Part shown: positions 9,796 to 18,111 of the stretch, one piece after another
Layout: each line of letters begins with the position of its first letter
Numbering within the stretch: the first letter of the stretch is position 1
From: JAHEKD01 sp965215945
GTDB taxonomy: Bacteria > Pseudomonadota > Gammaproteobacteria > Arenicellales > JAHEKD01
DNA length: 64,000 bases
Direction of reading: 5' to 3'
NCBI GenBank assembly: GCA_965215945.1
Contig: CBDCFC010000025.1
Span: forward strand, 124,001 to 188,000
The notes under the pieces: model-generated
What the model was told of the DNA's origin: nothing
Databases searched by the model: none
Seen by the model: only the letters and a program-made list of their open reading frames with translations
Made by a program: the position numbers and the translations under genes

Positions 9796-10710
9796 ATGAT
9801 AAAACAACGAACTTTGAAGAGTGTCATCCGTGCAACGGGTGTTGGTTTGCATAGCGGTGAGAAAGTTTTCTTGACGCTGCGGCCAGCACCCGCTAACACC
9901 GGGATTATTTTTCGCCGGGTCGATCTCGATCCGGTAGTGGAAATTTCGGCCGATCCAACTCATGTGGGTGATACGCGGTTATCCACTAACGTAGTTATGG
10001 ATGATGTCAAAATCGGCACGGTTGAGCATTTGATGTCCGCTTTTGCCGGATTGGGCATCGATAATGCCTATGTTGATCTCACCGCAGCAGAAGTACCTAT
10101 CATGGATGGCAGTGCGGCGCCGTTTATCTTTTTAATGCAATCGGCAGGAATTGAAGAGCAAAATAGGGCGAAGAAGTTCCTGCGGGTAGTCAAACCGGTT
10201 GAAGTTCGAAATGGCGATAAGTGGGCACGCTTTGATCCGTTCGAAGGTTTCAAAATCAGTTTTACTATTAATTTTGACCATCCCATTTTTGTTAATTCTG
10301 ATCAAAAGGCCAGCGTCGATTTTTCATCGACATCGTTTATCAAGGAGGTTAGCCGGGCCAGAACGTTTGGCTTTATGCGTGATTTGGAAGAGCTTCGCAA
10401 AGCCGGTTTAGCACAAGGAGGTAGCTTAGAAAACGCAATCGTCCTCAATGACTTTAATATCATTAATGAGGACGGGCTTCGTTACGGCGATGAATTCGTC
10501 AAGCATAAAGTCCTCGACGCCATTGGTGATTTATACCTGCTCGGCCATCCATTAATCGGAGAATTCACCGCACATAAATCCGGGCATGCGCTTAATAATC
10601 AGGCTTTAAGAGCATTAGTCGCCGACAAAAAAGCTTGGGAACTGGTGACCTTCGAAGAAACCGAAAAAGCGCCTATCATGTTTACTCAACAGCTACAGTT
10701 TGCACAGTAA
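9796..10710 (+). CDS. lpxC: UDP-3-O-acyl-N-acetylglucosamine deacetylase LpxC
   Basis: Zinc deacetylase committing UDP-acyl-GlcNAc to lipid A. Zinc ligands are visible in VEHLMSAFAGLGID (His near residue 77) and in KHKVLDAIGDLYLLG (His and Asp near 236-240), with the catalytic HKSGHALNN near 260. The 304-residue length matches E. coli (305). It marks the end of the dcw cluster. The 143-base gap from ftsZ could hold its promoter, but I cannot identify one confidently. Confidence 0.97.
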   Translation: MIKQRTLKSVIRATGVGLHSGEKVFLTLRPAPANTGIIFRRVDLDPVVEISADPTHVGDTRLSTNVVMDDVKIGTVEHLMSAFAGLGIDNAYVDLTAAEVPIMDGSAAPFIFLMQSAGIEEQNRAKKFLRVVKPVEVRNGDKWARFDPFEGFKISFTINFDHPIFVNSDQKASVDFSSTSFIKEVSRARTFGFMRDLEELRKAGLAQGGSLENAIVLNDFNIINEDGLRYGDEFVKHKVLDAIGDLYLLGHPLIGEFTAHKSGHALNNQALRALVADKKAWELVTFEETEKAPIMFTQQLQFAQ

Positions 10711-10742
10711 GAGTAAGTCTTATTTTGTAAAATCATGTCATT

Positions 10743-11192
10743 TTACATCTTTGATGTGAAGTATATTGATGTTGAAAGATTAAAAATCGCATGAATAAGT
10801 ATGCATGGTGTAACTGAGTCAAAACTGTTACGAGTTTTAGCTAAAATCATTCCAAAAATAAAAAAGAAAGCAACTCCAAAAATTGTATATTCAGTGAAAT
10901 GCAGTGACGCCCAGATAACTGAAGTAATTATTGAAACAATAAACGTGTCGAAATCTATCAATAAAGTTGAAAACATAGCTCCTCTAAAGATCAGTTCCTC
11001 GAATAGGGGCACAATCAAAATGCCAACCAGAATATCAATCTTAATGTGACTATTATTGTTTAGTGCTTGAACTAATTCTTCTAATGCAAATGAGTAAAGT
11101 AGTTCGAATAAATATATAAAAGATGTAAGTAAAAACGCAAGAATTACTATTGAGTAGATAACTTGACGAATTTGTAAATTTCTGATTTTCAT
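10743..11192 (-). CDS. CPBP-family intramembrane protease-like protein (possibly 3' part of a frameshifted gene)
   Basis: A 149-residue membrane protein with about four hydrophobic segments and the CPBP (Abi) motifs: EELIFRG near residue 64 (EExxxR), a histidine in WASLHFTEY near 92 and a histidine in ILIHAIFN near 130. These match the glutamate-type intramembrane protease family (Rce1-like), whose members mature peptides or act in self-immunity; the substrate here is unknown. It is short for the family. The preceding frame at 11053-11358 encodes two hydrophobic segments that look like the missing N-terminus. It is AT-rich relative to the dcw genes and lies opposite to them, suggesting an insert between lpxC and the DciA-like gene. 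Confidence 0.65.
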   Translation of the reverse strand: MKIRNLQIRQVIYSIVILAFLLTSFIYLFELLYSFALEELVQALNNNSHIKIDILVGILIVPLFEELIFRGAMFSTLLIDFDTFIVSIITSVIWASLHFTEYTIFGVAFFFIFGMILAKTRNSFDSVTPCILIHAIFNLSTSIYFTSKM

Positions 11193-11358
11193 ATAATGCC
11201 AATTTGAGTAAATATAAAACTGAAATCATATAACCGATCTCAAAAAATAACGTTGTATAGTAGTTATGAATTCTTAGAATTAACAAAGGAATGTTCAGAA
11301 CTAATAAAACTATCAATGGGATCAGCAAAAAGAATAATAATCTGGAGAAACTAATCAT
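11053..11358 (-). CDS. short hydrophobic ORF, probable N-terminal part of the CPBP-type gene in another frame
   Basis: The first 56 residues form two strong membrane segments (LLFFLLIPLIVLLVLNIPLL and FEIGYMISVLYLLKLALY). The remaining residues are Ser/Asn-rich and look like out-of-frame translation of the start of the CPBP gene. The frame switch falls near 11190, where the LALY codons run into the ATG of the CPBP frame. Read as one protein of about 205 residues, the pair has normal CPBP length. So this is either one frameshifted gene or two overlapping genes; I favour the former. Confidence 0.4.
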   Translation of the reverse strand: MISFSRLLFFLLIPLIVLLVLNIPLLILRIHNYYTTLFFEIGYMISVLYLLKLALYENQKFTNSSSYLLNSNSCVFTYIFYIFIRTTLLICIRRISSSTKQ

Positions 11359-11377
11359 AGTTCTTATAAGTTATGTG

Positions 11378-11698
11378 TTAACTTTTTCTCGGATTAACCT
11401 TAATTTTAATAAATTTAATCTCTTTAAAGCCTAATTCATGTAGTTTAGCCAGAGACTGTCTGACCGAATAACGCATTTTGTTGGCCCAGACCGGGCTGTG
11501 GGTTTCGACAATTAATATTTCGTCGTCGAGTCGCACCGGTTTAATATTTTGGCTGAGTAATTCTGTAGTGCATTGTGGCCAGCAAGTGATGATTCTGTCG
11601 AGCTGTTTGGATAAAGCGTTGATGTCTCCTTCGGGAAGGTGTTTGTTGACGACATCATCGACAATATCGGCGATTGATTTGAAATGATGGTTTGCCAT
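11378..11698 (-). CDS. DUF721/DciA-like protein
   Basis: A 106-residue basic protein with the DUF721 pattern: an N-terminal helix region, a central segment with WPQCTTELLSQNIKP followed by DEILIVETHSPVWANKMRYSVRQSLAKL, where the PVWANKMR part resembles the conserved W-x-x-E/x-L/M region. DUF721 proteins include DciA, the ancestral loader of the DnaB helicase in bacteria lacking DnaC. A DUF721 gene between lpxC and secA is the usual arrangement in many gammaproteobacteria, which supports the call. The protein is near the short end of the family, so helicase loading is inferred rather than shown. Confidence 0.75.
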   Translation of the reverse strand: MANHHFKSIADIVDDVVNKHLPEGDINALSKQLDRIITCWPQCTTELLSQNIKPVRLDDEILIVETHSPVWANKMRYSVRQSLAKLHELGFKEIKFIKIKVNPRKS

Positions 11699-12127
11699 TG
11701 AGTAATTGTAGCTGAATTATCTATTCCAGAATCACAAAACTGTCATTGGGTACCCATACGAGTATAAAAATAATGAATCGAGTTCAGCACAGGCTTCGTG
11801 AAGGATCTAACTGCACGGCATTAGTAATACCAGTGATGTTTGGATACTTGAAATCGCTGAAATTCAGTGGCTCTCTTTATCACCCGTTTCAGCGTACATT
11901 CTGAAACAGTGACTTGACTTCCTAAATTGTGGAGGCGTAAGAAATGCCAATAGATTGCCGCAGAAGTTTATGCCCGAATGGGGGCTCATTTTATTCACTC
12001 CTTCGCAATGACCCAGAAATATGATGTAGTACAGGTTGTAAAATTAACTCCTAAAAAATTGTTTTATAGCCGAATATCCCCATATAATGCTCAGTTTCTA
12101 GAAAAATATAGTCACCTTAAGGATTTC
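11699..12127. other. intergenic region between the divergent DciA-like gene and secA
   Basis: No credible gene was found in these 429 bases. The stretch should contain promoters for both flanking genes. Its right half holds a repeat-like segment (listed separately) whose frame happens to be open into secA, creating a false N-terminal extension of 50 codons. No SecM-like regulatory ORF with a recognisable arrest sequence was seen. Confidence 0.6.
11931..12013. repeat. intergenic repeat-like element upstream of secA
   Basis: On the minus strand this begins GTCATTGCGAAGGAGTGAAT and continues through a segment containing TGCGGCAATCTATTGGC. It resembles the common dispersed intergenic repeats of the form GTCATTGCGAGC...GCAATCT found in many proteobacterial genomes. 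Only one copy is in this window, so its repeated nature is inferred from the motif style. Confidence 0.4.
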
Positions 12128-14827
12128 ATGTTCGGATCAGTTTTAACAAAGGTATTTGGTAGCCGCAACCAACGTTTGGTTAAGCAAATGGGCAAAACAG
12201 TATCGCAAATTAATGCCCTGGAAGCGGATTTCGAGGCGCTATCAGACGATGCGATTAAAGCAAAAACCGAAGAACTTAAAAAACGTGTCAGTGAGGGAGA
12301 AAAACTCGATTCGGTATTAATCGAAGCGTTTGCCTTGACCCGAGAAGCGTCAAAAAGATCTCTAGGCTTACGACATTTCGATGTTCAGCTTGTCGGCGGG
12401 ATTGTTTTACATGACGGCAAGATTGCTGAAATGCGCACTGGTGAAGGAAAAACACTGGTAGCAACTTTGCCGGCCTATTTAAACGCGTTGACCGGCAAGC
12501 CGGTTCATATTGTCACCGTCAATGATTATTTGGCTCAACGCGATTCCGGTTGGATGGGGAAGGTTTTTCAGCAGCTTGGCCTGAAGGTCGGCGTGATTTA
12601 TTCCGGTCAGCCGTATGATGAGAAGCAAGCGGCCTATCGCTGTGACATTGTTTATGGCACAAACAATGAATTCGGATTTGATTATTTACGAGACAACATG
12701 GCATTCCAAAAGGAGCGGCGTGCGCAGACCGAGTTGAATTTTGCGATCGTGGACGAAGTCGATTCAATCTTGATTGATGAGGCGCGAACGCCGTTAGTCA
12801 TTTCTGGCCCGGCGGAGGAAAGTACCGATTTATATCAAAAGATCAATAAAATCGTGCCTAACCTGACCCAACAAATGGAAGAAGAAGGGCCGGGAGATTT
12901 CAGTCTAGATGAAAAATCCAAACAAGTATTTATGACCGAAGAAGGTCATGAGCATGCGGAGCAGTTGCTGGAAAAAGCCGGTATGTTGCCAGAAGGCAGC
13001 AGCTTATACGATGTCAGCAATATTTCACTCTTGCATCATCTGTATGCCGCCTTGCGGGCAAGATATTTATTCCAAAAAGACGTGGATTATATTATCCGCG
13101 ATGGTCAGATCGTCATTATTGATGAGTTCACAGGACGGATGATGCCTGGTCGTCGTTGGGGCGATGGCTTACACCAAGCTATTGAAGCCAAAGAAAATGT
13201 CAAAATCCAGCAGGAAAATCAGACTCTGGCATCAATAACCTTTCAGAATTATTTCAGGCTTTATGAAAAACTGGCCGGCATGACTGGAACGGCCGATACG
13301 GAGGCCACAGAGTTTCAGCAAATTTACGGTCTGGAAGTTGTGGTGATTCCGACTAACAAAGACATGATTCGTGATGATTCAGCTGATGTGGTTTATCGCA
13401 CAACCAAAGAAAAATACACGGCCATAGTTGAATCAATTAAAGAGGCTCGTGCCAAGAACCAACCCATTTTAGTGGGCACTGCATCAATAGAAAGTTCGGA
13501 GCTATTGTCAAAATTTCTCAACAAAGAAAAAATCGAGCACCAGGTTCTCAACGCCAAGCACCACGAAAAAGAGGCGCAAATTATAGCCGAGGCGGGACAA
13601 CCAGGTGCAGTGACCATAGCCACTAACATGGCTGGACGGGGCACCGATATTGTTTTAGGCGGTAATCTGGAGTTGGAACTGCAAGCTGCTAATGATGATT
13701 CACAAAAAGAGAAAATTCGTCAGGACTGGCAACAGCGCCATGCTCAGGTGATAGAGGCCGGCGGCTTGTTTGTTATCGGGACTGAACGCAACGAATCTCG
13801 CCGCGTTGATAACCAACTGCGCGGACGGTCAGGCCGTCAGGGTGATCCGGGATTAAGTCGTTTTTATCTTTCAATGGAAGATGGTCTGATGCGAATCTTT
13901 GGTTCGGACCGGGTGGCAGGACTAATGGAAAAAATGGGCATGGAAGAAGGAGAAGCCATTGAGCATCCTTGGGTGACTAAAGCGATTGAGAATGCCCAGA
14001 AAAAAGTCGAAGGAAAGAACTTTGATGCACGGAAACAGTTGCTTGAATATGATGATGTCGCCAACGAGCAACGAAAAGTGGTTTATCAGGAGCGCAATGC
14101 TTTGATGGACAGTGATGATATTTCTGAAAATATCGAAACCATCCGTGAGGAAGTTGTTAATAATATTATTTCACGTCATATTCCTTATCAAAGCATGGAA
14201 GAGCAATGGGATGTGCCTGCACTGGAAAAAGATTTACTTGATGAGTTTAATTTAAAATTGCCAGTCGGCGAGTGGTTAGAAAAAGATGATGAGCTGCACG
14301 AAGAAACCCTGCGCGATAAAATTTTGGAAGAAGTCATTGCCGTTAATAAGGAAAAAGAGCAGCGTTATAGCCCTGAAATTGTCAGGCAGGTCGAAAAAGC
14401 GATAATGTTGCAAATGCTTGATGCCCATTGGAAAGAGCATTTGGCCAACATGGACCATTTACGTCAGGGGATTGGTCTTAGAGGTTATGCGCAGAAAAAC
14501 CCCAAGCAGGAATACAAGCGTGAATCGTTTGAGTTGTTTTCCCGCATGTTGGATACCGTCAAGACATCGGTGATTACGACATTAGCGAAATTTGAGATTA
14601 ATACCGAAGCAGTTCCCCAACCAGAACCTCAGGTTGACGAAAGCAAAATGAAATTTGAGCACGCTGATGCTCAACGACCGCAACGCGATTCGCGCGTTGG
14701 TCATGAAACTGCAGTTTCGGATGGGCAGCAACCCTATGTCAGGGAAATGCCTAAAGTTGGCCGCAATGAACCGTGTCCGTGCGGATCGGGGAAGAAATAT
14801 AAGCGTTGCCACGGCAAGCTAAGTTAG
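12128..14827 (+). CDS. secA: preprotein translocase ATPase SecA
   Basis: Motor ATPase of the Sec translocon. The start at 12128 gives MFGSVLTKVFGSRNQRLVKQ, the canonical N-terminus, and a length of 899 residues (E. coli 901). The longer open frame from 11978 is a read-through of intergenic repeat sequence. Visible motifs are Walker A MRTGEGKT near residue 103, DEVDSILIDEARTPL near 209, the preprotein-binding region around 230-370, GRSGRQGDPG near 570 and the C-terminal zinc motif CPCGSGKKYKRCHG that binds SecB. It is flanked on both sides by intergenic repeat elements. Confidence 0.97.
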   Translation: MFGSVLTKVFGSRNQRLVKQMGKTVSQINALEADFEALSDDAIKAKTEELKKRVSEGEKLDSVLIEAFALTREASKRSLGLRHFDVQLVGGIVLHDGKIAEMRTGEGKTLVATLPAYLNALTGKPVHIVTVNDYLAQRDSGWMGKVFQQLGLKVGVIYSGQPYDEKQAAYRCDIVYGTNNEFGFDYLRDNMAFQKERRAQTELNFAIVDEVDSILIDEARTPLVISGPAEESTDLYQKINKIVPNLTQQMEEEGPGDFSLDEKSKQVFMTEEGHEHAEQLLEKAGMLPEGSSLYDVSNISLLHHLYAALRARYLFQKDVDYIIRDGQIVIIDEFTGRMMPGRRWGDGLHQAIEAKENVKIQQENQTLASITFQNYFRLYEKLAGMTGTADTEATEFQQIYGLEVVVIPTNKDMIRDDSADVVYRTTKEKYTAIVESIKEARAKNQPILVGTASIESSELLSKFLNKEKIEHQVLNAKHHEKEAQIIAEAGQPGAVTIATNMAGRGTDIVLGGNLELELQAANDDSQKEKIRQDWQQRHAQVIEAGGLFVIGTERNESRRVDNQLRGRSGRQGDPGLSRFYLSMEDGLMRIFGSDRVAGLMEKMGMEEGEAIEHPWVTKAIENAQKKVEGKNFDARKQLLEYDDVANEQRKVVYQERNALMDSDDISENIETIREEVVNNIISRHIPYQSMEEQWDVPALEKDLLDEFNLKLPVGEWLEKDDELHEETLRDKILEEVIAVNKEKEQRYSPEIVRQVEKAIMLQMLDAHWKEHLANMDHLRQGIGLRGYAQKNPKQEYKRESFELFSRMLDTVKTSVITTLAKFEINTEAVPQPEPQVDESKMKFEHADAQRPQRDSRVGHETAVSDGQQPYVREMPKVGRNEPCPCGSGKKYKRCHGKLS

Positions 14828-14841
14828 TGTTCACTTGTAGT

Positions 14842-14984
14842 TGTCATTCTGGCACTGAATCATGTTCAGCATAAACTACGGCCAGAATCTCCTTAAGCAT
14901 ATCACTGATCCAAATTGAGGAATCCGGTTCAAGCCCGAACAGCGATTGGGAGATTCTCACGCCTCTTCGAGGCTCAGGATGACA
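14842..14984. repeat. imperfect palindromic intergenic element between secA and argJ
   Basis: The left arm starts TGTCATTCTGGC and later has CCAGAATCTCC. The right arm, read on the minus strand, starts TGTCATCCTGAGCC and also contains GAGAATCTCC. The two arms are thus inverted partial copies about 50 bases long. This is the form of the widespread TGTCATYCTG...GAATCTC dispersed repeats or a MITE-like remnant. It may also act as a terminator after secA. Confidence 0.55.
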
Positions 14985-15038
14985 GGTGGTAGGTTTGAGG
15001 ATACAGTTTAGTCAAATAAGTAAATTGTAGTTTGAAAA

Positions 15039-16259
15039 ATGAAAAAATCCCCATTAGCACCCGAAGCCTTTCCCGATTTGCCTGAAATTAAAGGCTTGCG
15101 ATTGGCTGCGATTGCAGCCGGTGTTAAATACAAAGGCCGCAAAGATGTGATGTTGGCTGAGTTGGCTCCAGGTTCAACCATTGCCGGTGTGTTTACAAAA
15201 TCGAAAACCTCATCGGCGCCTGTGGATTGGTGCAAAAAAATTCTTCCAAAAGGCAAAGTCCGGGGCATTATTGTGAACTCCGGGAATGCCAATGCCTTTA
15301 CCGGTAAGGTAGGCAATCAACATGTCAAGGCCATGGTTAGCCCGGTCGCAAAAGCATTGAAGTGCCAACAGAATCAAATTTTCGCCGCTTCAACCGGTGT
15401 GATCGGAGAGAAACTTCCTGCTGATCGCATTAGCATAGCGGTACCAAGATTAGTTAAAGCATTGAAATCGAATCACTGGTCAGATGCTGCCAATGCAATT
15501 ATGACTACGGATACGTATCCAAAGGGTGCTTCAGCAACGGCCGAAATAAATGGTGAAATCGTTAAAATTTCAGGAATAGCAAAAGGCTCGGGTATGATTG
15601 CACCGGATATGGCCACCATGCTGAGCTTTGTATTCACGGACGCTAATATCTCCGCCGAGTTATTGCAAAAGCAATTGAAAAAGGCAGTCGATCAAACCTT
15701 TAACTGTATTACTGTGGATAGTGATACGTCAACCAGTGATACGCTGCTGTTGGCCGCAACCGGCCAGGTTAAACATAATAAGATCAACCATGAGAAAGAA
15801 TTAAAATCATTCCAAATGGCATTGCAAGATGTACTGCAAAACCTTGCCACACAGGTGGTGAAAGATGGCGAAGGCGCGAGTAAATTTATTACCATTGATG
15901 TTTCAGGCGCAACATCGACAAAAGCTGCTCGAAGAATTGGTATGTCCATAGCCAATTCCCCATTAGTGAAGACAGCCATAGCAGGAGAAGATGCCAATTG
16001 GGGCCGTATTGTTATGGCGGTGGGTAAAGCAGGGGAAAGAGCGGATCGCGATAAGCTCAGTATTTCCATGGGTGGTACTGTAATCTGTAAAGAAGGTCAA
16101 CAGAACCTAAACTATAACGAAGACATTGTTACCCAACATTTAAAAGGTACTGATATTATTATCGCCGTTGATGTTGGTGTTGGCAAAGCTAAAGCCCGTG
16201 TCTGGACTTGTGATTTAACACATGACTACATTTCAATAAACGCTGACTATCGTTCCTGA
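15039..16259 (+). CDS. argJ: bifunctional glutamate N-acetyltransferase/amino-acid acetyltransferase ArgJ
   Basis: Transfers acetyl groups between N-acetylornithine and glutamate in the cyclic arginine pathway; bifunctional forms also use acetyl-CoA. The self-cleavage site lies in GSGMIAPDMATMLSFVFTD near residue 190, where the Thr of ATML becomes the nucleophile of the beta chain. NSGNANAFTG near 88, AASTGVIGE near 118 and GEDANWGRIVMAVG near 315 are family signatures. The 406-residue length is typical. Its stop overlaps the first base of the mutT-type gene. Confidence 0.95.
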   Translation: MKKSPLAPEAFPDLPEIKGLRLAAIAAGVKYKGRKDVMLAELAPGSTIAGVFTKSKTSSAPVDWCKKILPKGKVRGIIVNSGNANAFTGKVGNQHVKAMVSPVAKALKCQQNQIFAASTGVIGEKLPADRISIAVPRLVKALKSNHWSDAANAIMTTDTYPKGASATAEINGEIVKISGIAKGSGMIAPDMATMLSFVFTDANISAELLQKQLKKAVDQTFNCITVDSDTSTSDTLLLAATGQVKHNKINHEKELKSFQMALQDVLQNLATQVVKDGEGASKFITIDVSGATSTKAARRIGMSIANSPLVKTAIAGEDANWGRIVMAVGKAGERADRDKLSISMGGTVICKEGQQNLNYNEDIVTQHLKGTDIIIAVDVGVGKAKARVWTCDLTHDYISINADYRS

Positions 16260-16663
16260 TGAAAACAACTGATGTTGCTGTCGGTATCATTTTAGATTCT
16301 ACTCAATCTAAAGTGCTAGTCGCCCAGCGCAACACTGATGACGAACACTATGGGCACTGGGAATTTCCCGGTGGTAAAATGAATTCAGGCGAGTCGATTG
16401 AAGATGCCTTGAAACGTGAACTAAAAGAAGAATTGAATATTGAAATTTCCGCCAGCAAGCCTTTTGATGACCTTACTTATACGTATCCTCAGCAAAAAGT
16501 GAAATTACACTTTTTTCTAGTGACCGAGTTTTCTCGTAAGCCTGAGGGAAAAGAGGGGCAGAAGATTGAGTGGATAAGCGTTAAAAATTTATCCCAACTG
16601 GATATGTTACATGCTAATAAAAATATCGTTGTTCAATTGCAATCAATGTTTGTAGAACGATAA
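16259..16663 (+). CDS. mutT: Nudix hydrolase, MutT-type 8-oxo-dGTP diphosphatase
   Basis: A 134-residue Nudix protein. The Nudix box runs from GHWEFPGGKMNSGESIEDALKR through ELKEELNIEI at about residues 35-62 (GX5EX7REUXEEXGU form). By family knowledge MutT hydrolyses 8-oxo-dGTP to prevent A:T to C:G transversions. Position after argJ and secA matches the common gammaproteobacterial secA-(argJ)-mutT order. It shares one base with the argJ stop, so it is probably co-transcribed. Confidence 0.88.
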   Translation: MKTTDVAVGIILDSTQSKVLVAQRNTDDEHYGHWEFPGGKMNSGESIEDALKRELKEELNIEISASKPFDDLTYTYPQQKVKLHFFLVTEFSRKPEGKEGQKIEWISVKNLSQLDMLHANKNIVVQLQSMFVER

Positions 16664-16689
16664 TCTGATAGGCCGTTTGTACTAGTTAG

Positions 16690-17838
16690 ATGCAACAAGA
16701 CACTGTAGAACAAAATTATCAGCTACTGTCACAAGTTGTTAATCATTATTTGGGTTGCCCGATTGATTGCCATGAACTTAAAAAGCAAGTAATAAGCTTA
16801 AACGTTTCAAAGAATTTAATACTAGTACAAGAAGTAGAAGTTCATGGCGTTGGACCTTTTTTTTATCTATTCATCAAACAACACAATATTGAAACTCAGA
16901 CTGAAATTAAACGTCAACTTCAATCACTAACTCTTCGGCATAAGTTTGCTGCTGAGGCCAGGGCAAAAGTTCTTGGGGATGTTATGAGTGTTTTTAAGCA
17001 AAATAATATTGAGTTGATATTACTTAAAGGGGTGGCCCTGGCTCACATGATTTATCCTGAACCTCTATATCGACCAATGCGGGATATTGACATCTTAATT
17101 TCCAAGTTCGATCAAGCAAAGGCTAAGACTTTATTGGAACAACAGGGGTTTATATTTGATGATGCTCATGCCAGTATTTATATGGGGGATATTCACCACC
17201 TGCCGAATGCGATAAAACTTGTTGATGGCTTGAAAATCAGTTTGGAGGTTCATCACGAAATTTATTCAAGGGATGTGGAAGGTAGTCAAACATTTGAACA
17301 AATTATTGAAAAAACGCAATCACTAGATATTGATGAAAGGACTATTGCTTTAACATTAGATCATATCTCAATGTTAAACCATTTATGCAGACACACTTTT
17401 AGCCCCGCCCCAGAAGTGAGATTAATTCACCAATGCGATATTTTAAAGTATGCTGATAAATACTTTGATGAGATTCCGTGGTATGAGCTAAAGCAACAAA
17501 ATCATTTTATTATCAATACCATTCGTTGTTTGAAATTTTCTTTAAATATTCCTGCAAGATTGAAACAAATAATCGATATGCCTGAAATTAATGAAGTCGA
17601 AGGGGTTGGACAGGCGATGCTGCCTTATACGCATATTCTTTCCAAAAAGAAGAGCTTTTTAGCGCGTTTTAAAGCTTTATTTTTACCCTCGCCTTGGTGG
17701 ATGCATGTTAACTATAATATTCCACCTGAAAAGACTTTGATTTGGTGTTATCTTTCCACTCATCCGAGAAGGGTATTTAAAGATATATCGGTTAGGATGT
17801 TTCATGCCATCAGAAATTCAATAAGGAATGCAAAATGA
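16690..17838 (+). CDS. uncharacterised nucleotidyltransferase (NTP_transf_5-like)
   Basis: A 382-residue protein resembling the uncharacterised nucleotidyltransferase family PF14907. The diagnostic stretch is ILLKGVALAHMIYPEPLYRP followed by MRDIDILI at about residues 113-140, in which RDID supplies the metal-binding acidic pair. His-rich segments (GDIHHLPN, SLEVHHEIY, MLNHLCRHTF) follow, as in the family. The substrate is unknown. Homologues occur next to PqqD-like and HPr-kinase-like genes in exosortase-associated loci and in some lasso-peptide clusters. Here it leads a coupled three-gene cassette: its TGA overlaps the ATG of the PqqD-like gene. Confidence 0.8.
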   Translation: MQQDTVEQNYQLLSQVVNHYLGCPIDCHELKKQVISLNVSKNLILVQEVEVHGVGPFFYLFIKQHNIETQTEIKRQLQSLTLRHKFAAEARAKVLGDVMSVFKQNNIELILLKGVALAHMIYPEPLYRPMRDIDILISKFDQAKAKTLLEQQGFIFDDAHASIYMGDIHHLPNAIKLVDGLKISLEVHHEIYSRDVEGSQTFEQIIEKTQSLDIDERTIALTLDHISMLNHLCRHTFSPAPEVRLIHQCDILKYADKYFDEIPWYELKQQNHFIINTIRCLKFSLNIPARLKQIIDMPEINEVEGVGQAMLPYTHILSKKKSFLARFKALFLPSPWWMHVNYNIPPEKTLIWCYLSTHPRRVFKDISVRMFHAIRNSIRNAK

Positions 17839-18110
17839 ACCTTGAAGAAAAAACCCCAAGACAGAATGTTGACTTTCGTCTTGAACAAATGGATGATGAG
17901 CAACTCCTCTATAATCCTCTACAAACTAAAACGATTTATTTGAACTCTAGTGCAGCGTTAATCTGGGGCTTATGTGATGGCAACAATAATATTGGTGAAA
18001 TTATTAGTTTACTCAAGGACTCATTTCCAGAAGCGGGAGATCAAATCAAATCTGATGTATTAAATTCTATTGATGAACTAGTCAGAAATCAGGCTATTTT
18101 TTTAGGTTAA
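17835..18110 (+). CDS. PqqD-family (RRE-like) protein
   Basis: A 91-residue protein fitting the PqqD fold (PF05402): a strand-rich start, then LLYNPLQTKTIYLNSSAALIWGLCDG (residues about 26-52), then a helical NNIGEIISLLKDSFPEA with a final helix and a NQAIFLG tail. PqqD and its relatives are peptide-recognition elements (RRE) that present precursor peptides to modifying enzymes in RiPP pathways; similar proteins occur in glycan/exosortase loci. It overlaps the nucleotidyltransferase by four bases and ends one base before the next gene, so all three are probably made together. Confidence 0.85.
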   Translation: MNLEEKTPRQNVDFRLEQMDDEQLLYNPLQTKTIYLNSSAALIWGLCDGNNNIGEIISLLKDSFPEAGDQIKSDVLNSIDELVRNQAIFLG

Positions 18111-18111
18111 C

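Noticed and set aside
11978..12127. In-frame N-terminal extension of SecA (50 codons)
   Set aside because: It runs through intergenic repeat-like sequence, has no ribosome-binding site, and the ATG at 12128 gives the family's exact N-terminus and length.
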